From Stutzerimonas degradans (GTDB taxonomy: Bacteria > Pseudomonadota > Gammaproteobacteria > Pseudomonadales > Pseudomonadaceae), in NCBI RefSeq assembly GCF_024448505.1, contig NZ_JAMOHV010000005.1, positions 62,001 through 126,000 on the forward strand: DNA of 64,000 nucleotides, written 5' to 3'. The notes under the pieces are model-generated. The model was not told the DNA's origin, searched no databases, and saw only the letters and a list, made by a program, of their open reading frames with translations. This document shows positions 61,197-64,000 of the stretch, one piece after another; positions within the stretch are counted from its first letter, which is position 1; each line of letters starts with the position of its first letter. Position numbers and translations under genes: made by a program.

Positions 61197-62581
61197 TGAC
61201 GCTTTCCATCTACAGCACGCTGTCCAAGAGCAAGGACGCGTTCAAGCCGCTGGAAGGCAACAAGGTGCGCATGTACGTGTGCGGCATGACCGTCTACGAC
61301 TTCTGCCACATCGGCCATGCGCGGGTGATGGTGGCGTTCGACGTGGTCGCCCGCTGGCTGCGCCATCGCGGCTATGAGCTGACCTACGTGCGCAACATCA
61401 CCGACATCGACGACAAGATCATCAAGCGTGCCAACGAGAACGGCGAGTCGTTCCAGGACCTGGTCGCGCGCATGATCGCCGCGATGCACGAGGACGAGGC
61501 GCGCCTTAATGTGCTGCGCCCGGACATCGAGCCGCGCGCCACCGACCACATCGCCGGCATGCACGCGATGATCCAGACCCTGATCGACAAGGGCTTCGCC
61601 TACGCCCCGGGCAACGGCGACGTCTACTACCGCGTCGGCAAGTTCGCGGGCTACGGCAAGCTGTCGCGGCGCAAGATCGAGGACCTGAAGATCGGCGCAC
61701 GCATCGAGGTCGACGAGGCCAAGGAAGACCCGCTCGACTTCGTGCTGTGGAAGGGCGCCAAGCCTGGCGAACCGAGCTGGGAATCGCCCTGGGGCCCCGG
61801 CCGCCCGGGCTGGCACATCGAGTGCTCGGTGATGTCCACCTGCTGCCTGGGCGAGACCTTCGACATCCACGGCGGCGGCCCGGATCTGGTGTTCCCGCAC
61901 CACGAGAATGAGATCGCGCAGAGCGAGGCGGCCACCGGCAAGCTGTACGCCAATGCCTGGATGCACGCCGGCGCGGTGCGGGTCGACGGCGAGAAGATGT
62001 CCAAGAGCCTCGGCAACTTCTTCACCATCCGCGAGGTGCTGGAGAAGTACCACCCCGAGGTGGTGCGCTACCTGCTGGTGTCCAGCCACTACCGCAGCCC
62101 GATCAACTACTCCGAGGACAGCCTGCGCGAGGCCAAGGGCGCCCTGGAGCGCTTCTACAACGGCCTCAAGGGCCTGCCGGAGGCGGCGCCTGCCGGTGGC
62201 GAGGCGTTCGTCGCGCGCTTCGGCGCGGCGATGGACGACGACTTCAACTCGCCGGAAGCCTGCGCGGTGTTGTTCGAGATGATCCGCGAGGTCAACCGCC
62301 TGCGCGACAGCGACCTGAACGCCGCTGCCGCGCTGGCCGCGCGCCTCAAGGAACTGGCCGGTGTGCTCGGTGTGCTGCAACTCGACCCCGACGCCTTCCT
62401 GCAGGCCGGTGCCGCTGGTAAGGTCGATGCCGCCGAGGTCGAGGCGCTGATCGCGGCGCGCCTGGCCGCGCGCGCCGAGAAGAACTGGGCCGAATCCGAC
62501 CGCATTCGCGACCAGCTCACCGCCATGGGCGTGGTGCTGGAGGACGGCAAGGGCGGAACGACCTGGCGTTTGGCTGAGTGA
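61196..62581 (+). CDS. cysS: cysteinyl-tRNA synthetase
   Basis: A 461-residue class I synthetase. Zn-binding Cys28 is in YVCGMTVYD, and the HIGH motif is in [21 protein letters not shown] and [15 protein letters not shown] complete the zinc site, and KMSKSLGN is present. Translation starts at 61196, sharing a base with the glnS stop. Many genomes keep cysS next to ppiB or glnS. A strong terminator follows. Confidence 0.98.
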   Translation: MTLSIYSTLSKSKDAFKPLEGNKVRMYVCGMTVYDFCHIGHARVMVAFDVVARWLRHRGYELTYVRNITDIDDKIIKRANENGESFQDLVARMIAAMHEDEARLNVLRPDIEPRATDHIAGMHAMIQTLIDKGFAYAPGNGDVYYRVGKFAGYGKLSRRKIEDLKIGARIEVDEAKEDPLDFVLWKGAKPGEPSWESPWGPGRPGWHIECSVMSTCCLGETFDIHGGGPDLVFPHHENEIAQSEAATGKLYANAWMHAGAVRVDGEKMSKSLGNFFTIREVLEKYHPEVVRYLLVSSHYRSPINYSEDSLREAKGALERFYNGLKGLPEAAPAGGEAFVARFGAAMDDDFNSPEACAVLFEMIREVNRLRDSDLNAAAALAARLKELAGVLGVLQLDPDAFLQAGAAGKVDAAEVEALIAARLAARAEKNWAESDRIRDQLTAMGVVLEDGKGGTTWRLAE

Positions 62582-62594
62582 TTTCGAAGCCATA

Positions 62595-62625
62595 AAAAAA
62601 CGGCGCCATAGGGCGCCGTTTTTAT
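62595..62625. terminator. terminator between cysS and folD
   Basis: A 7-bp GC stem CGGCGCC/GGCGCCG is extended by A- and T-runs on both sides, so it can terminate both convergent genes. Confidence 0.9.
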
Positions 62626-62639
62626 TGGTGGATCGTGAC

Positions 62640-63494
62640 CTAGCGATGCAGGTGCTCGGCGGCGTGCAGGGTGTTTTCCAGCAGGCAAGCGCGCGTCATC
62701 GGGCCGACTCCGCCCGGCACCGGAGTGATCCAGGCGGCACGTTCGCTGGCGGGCTCGAATTCCACGTCACCGAGAAGGCGGCCATCAGCCTGGCGGTTGA
62801 TGCCGACATCGATGACGATCGCGCCTGGCTTGATCCAATCGCCTTTGACCAGGTCGGTAATGCCGGTGGCGACGACCACCAGGTCCGCGCGTCTGACGTG
62901 CTCGGCGAGGTTGTGGGTGAAGCGGTGCGTCACCGTGGTGGTGCAGCCGGCCAGCAGCAATTCCAGCGCCATCGGGCGGCCGACGATGTTCGAGGCGCCT
63001 ACGACCACGGCATCCAGGCCGTGCAGGTCGATGCCGGTGCTTTCCAGCAGGGTCATGATGCCTTTCGGTGTGCACGGACGTAGCAGTGGCATGCGCTGCG
63101 CGAGACGGCCGACGTTATAGGGATGGAAGCCATCCACATCCTTGTCCGGGCGGATCCGCTCGAGCAGTTGCGAGGCATCCAGGTGCTTGGGCAGAGGCAG
63201 CTGGACGAGTATGCCGTCGATGGAAGCGTCGTCATTGAGCTGGTCGATAAGCGCCAGCAGATCCTCCTGGCGAGTATCGGCCGGAAGGTCGTGGGCGATG
63301 GAGTTGAAGCCCACTTCCTCGCAATCCTTGCGCTTGTGCGCCACGTACACCTGGGAGGCGGGATCGTTGCCCACCAGAATCACTGCCAGACCTGGCGCGC
63401 GAAGTCCCTGCGCACGACGTTCGGCAACACGACCGGAGATCTGTTGGCGAATGTTGGCTGCAATCGTTTTACCGTCGATCAGTTGTGCGGTCAT
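62640..63494 (-). CDS. folD: bifunctional methylenetetrahydrofolate dehydrogenase/methenyltetrahydrofolate cyclohydrolase
   Basis: A 284-residue enzyme interconverting 5,10-methylene-, methenyl- and 10-formyl-tetrahydrofolate with NADP. The N-terminal domain has [14 protein letters not shown] with the catalytic lysine and [23 protein letters not shown] follows, and the NADP loop is [13 protein letters not shown]. The length is standard. It is monocistronic, and its promoter must lie in the gap before the tRNA genes. Confidence 0.97.
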   Translation of the reverse strand: MTAQLIDGKTIAANIRQQISGRVAERRAQGLRAPGLAVILVGNDPASQVYVAHKRKDCEEVGFNSIAHDLPADTRQEDLLALIDQLNDDASIDGILVQLPLPKHLDASQLLERIRPDKDVDGFHPYNVGRLAQRMPLLRPCTPKGIMTLLESTGIDLHGLDAVVVGASNIVGRPMALELLLAGCTTTVTHRFTHNLAEHVRRADLVVVATGITDLVKGDWIKPGAIVIDVGINRQADGRLLGDVEFEPASERAAWITPVPGGVGPMTRACLLENTLHAAEHLHR

Positions 63495-63602
63495 GACGCT
63501 TGGTTAACCACCGGAAAGAACTTGGAAAGGGCGCGCATTCTCTCACGCCGAGACGATGTGGCAAAGGCGGAGGGGCCGCAGCCACGTGTAACCCCTTTAT
63601 CT

Positions 63603-63622
63603 AGCTGAAATTTTTTTCAGCT
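63603..63622. repeat. AT-rich hairpin upstream of the tRNA promoter
   Basis: A perfect 8-bp stem AGCTGAAA/TTTCAGCT with a TTTT loop lies just before the -35 box proposed for the tRNA genes. It could be a regulatory site or a boundary between the folD promoter and the tRNA promoter. Confidence 0.5.
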
Positions 63623-63628
63623 TTGCTG

Positions 63629-63657
63629 TTGACGACTATCGGGAGCCTCTATAACAT
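63629..63657 (+). promoter_or_regulatory. candidate sigma-70 promoter of the tRNA genes
   Basis: TTGACG (63629-63634) and TAACAT (63652-63657) are spaced by 17 bases, about 110 bases before tRNA-Arg. An overlapping TATAAC gives a shorter 15-base spacing. It is found by eye. Confidence 0.5.
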
Positions 63658-63769
63658 TCGCCCCGCTTGTCGAGCACAGCCTGCTGCTGGGTAAGATGGC
63701 TTGCGAAGAAAACCACTTCTTCTACAGCCGGAGCTTCAAGTCTGCGCTCCGAACAGAATGCAGATAAAA

Positions 63770-63846
63770 GCGCCCGTAGCTCAGCTGGATAGAGCATCCG
63801 CCTTCTAAGCGGATGGTCGCAGGTTCGAGTCCTGCCGGGTGCGCCA
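63770..63846 (+). tRNA. tRNA-Arg (anticodon TCT)
   Basis: A 77-base tRNA. The acceptor stem GCGCCCG pairs with CGGGTGC (one G-T), the D-arm is GTAGCTCAGCTGGATAGAGC, and the anticodon loop CTTCTAA gives TCT. The T-arm contains GGTTCGAGTCC, and CCA is encoded. It reads AGA/AGG arginine codons, which are rare in a genome of this base composition. Confidence 0.97.
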
Positions 63847-63878
63847 TGTCGGGCTTCTGGCACAAGCAAATGCAATAT

Positions 63879-63955
63879 GGTGGGCGTAGCTCAGTTGGTA
63901 GAGCACAGGATTGTGGCTCCTGGTGTCGAGGGTTCGATCCCCTTCGTCCACCCCA
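63879..63955 (+). tRNA. tRNA-His (anticodon GTG)
   Basis: A 77-base tRNA including the extra G at position -1 (63879) that pairs with C73, the identity mark of tRNA-His. The acceptor GTGGGCG pairs with CGTCCAC, the anticodon loop is TTGTGGC, the T-arm has GGTTCGATCCC, and CCA is encoded. It follows tRNA-Arg by 32 bases, probably on one transcript. Confidence 0.97.
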
Positions 63956-63966
63956 TATTCCAGAAG

Positions 63967-63991
63967 ACGCCAGGCATTGCCTGGCGTTTTC
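63967..63991 (+). terminator. terminator of the tRNA transcript
   Basis: A perfect 9-bp stem ACGCCAGGC/GCCTGGCGT with a 3-base ATT loop and a following TTTCG lies 11 bases after tRNA-His. Confidence 0.85.
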
Positions 63992-64000
63992 GTTTCAAGC

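Overview
The window is about 64 kb of core chromosome from a high-GC gammaproteobacterium of the genus Pseudomonas in the broad sense. I infer the P. stutzeri (Stutzerimonas) group but cannot prove a species. The evidence is the gene set and its order: the OprI and OprF porin/lipoprotein genes, the cmaX-cfrX-cmpX-sigX-oprF cluster, the LipA/LifO lipase pair, TgpA, a [4Fe-4S] CysH, ThrH, and a propionate locus using AcnD and PrpF. From memory, much of this order follows P. aeruginosa. I see no prophage, integrase, intact insertion sequence, CRISPR array or rRNA operon. The antisense reading frames are GC-skew shadows of real genes.

Layout. 0-4.3 kb: two alpha/beta hydrolases, a DUF4892 exported protein, an AI-2E-type permease and a patatin-like phospholipase. 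4.4-6.9 kb: selD-selU for 2-selenouridine in tRNA, then a small lipoprotein. 7-9.7 kb: a calcium/cation P-type ATPase. 9.9-14.7 kb: MoxR, DUF58 and TgpA genes, then a thioesterase. 14.7-18.7 kb: a chemotaxis transducer, TatD and an MltF-type lytic transglycosylase. 18.66-18.80 kb: a 146-bp palindromic element whose ends supply the stop codons of both flanking genes. 18.8-21.6 kb: the lipase foldase lifO, lipase lipA with a sigma-54-like promoter, and greB. 21.6-25.5 kb: a YbbA/YbbP-type ABC exporter divergent from tesA. 25.5-29 kb: a small four-cysteine protein, an L,D-transpeptidase, oprI, a GNAT protein and DAHP synthase. 29-34.4 kb: a PanE-like reductase, cysB, cysH, thrH and pabB. 34.5-37.5 kb: a three-gene operon encoding a retropepsin-like protein, a cysteine-free inactive transglutaminase with 7 membrane helices, and a glutamate-ligase-like protein. 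37.8-44.6 kb: the methylcitrate operon gntR-prpB-prpC-acnD-prpF, with no prpD. 44.7-48.7 kb: ppsR divergent from ppsA, then rraA. 48.8-52.7 kb: the cmaX-to-oprF envelope-stress cluster. 52.9-56.4 kb: acnB and a DUF1289 protein. 56.4-62.6 kb: a universal stress protein, miaE, lpxH, ppiB, glnS and cysS. 62.6-64 kb: folD and tRNA-Arg(TCT)/tRNA-His(GTG).

How the genes work together. Central carbon use is strongly represented: propionate oxidation by the methylcitrate cycle, aconitase B, PEP synthase with its regulatory kinase/phosphorylase, and DAHP synthase drawing on PEP. Envelope biology is the other theme: OprI, OprF/SigX/CmpX, two cell-wall enzymes, TgpA, LpxH and the retropepsin/transglutaminase/ligase operon. 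Translation and tRNA modification form a third group (SelD/SelU, MiaE, GlnS, CysS, two tRNAs). Several genes begin with TTG or GTG (DUF4892, DUF58, thrH, ppsA, sigX, acnB, miaE, lpxH), so automatic start calls here need care.

The least understood items are the 34.5-37.5 kb envelope operon, the palindromic element at 18.7 kb, the nested inverted repeats upstream of acnB, and the AT-richer unassigned block upstream of oprI.
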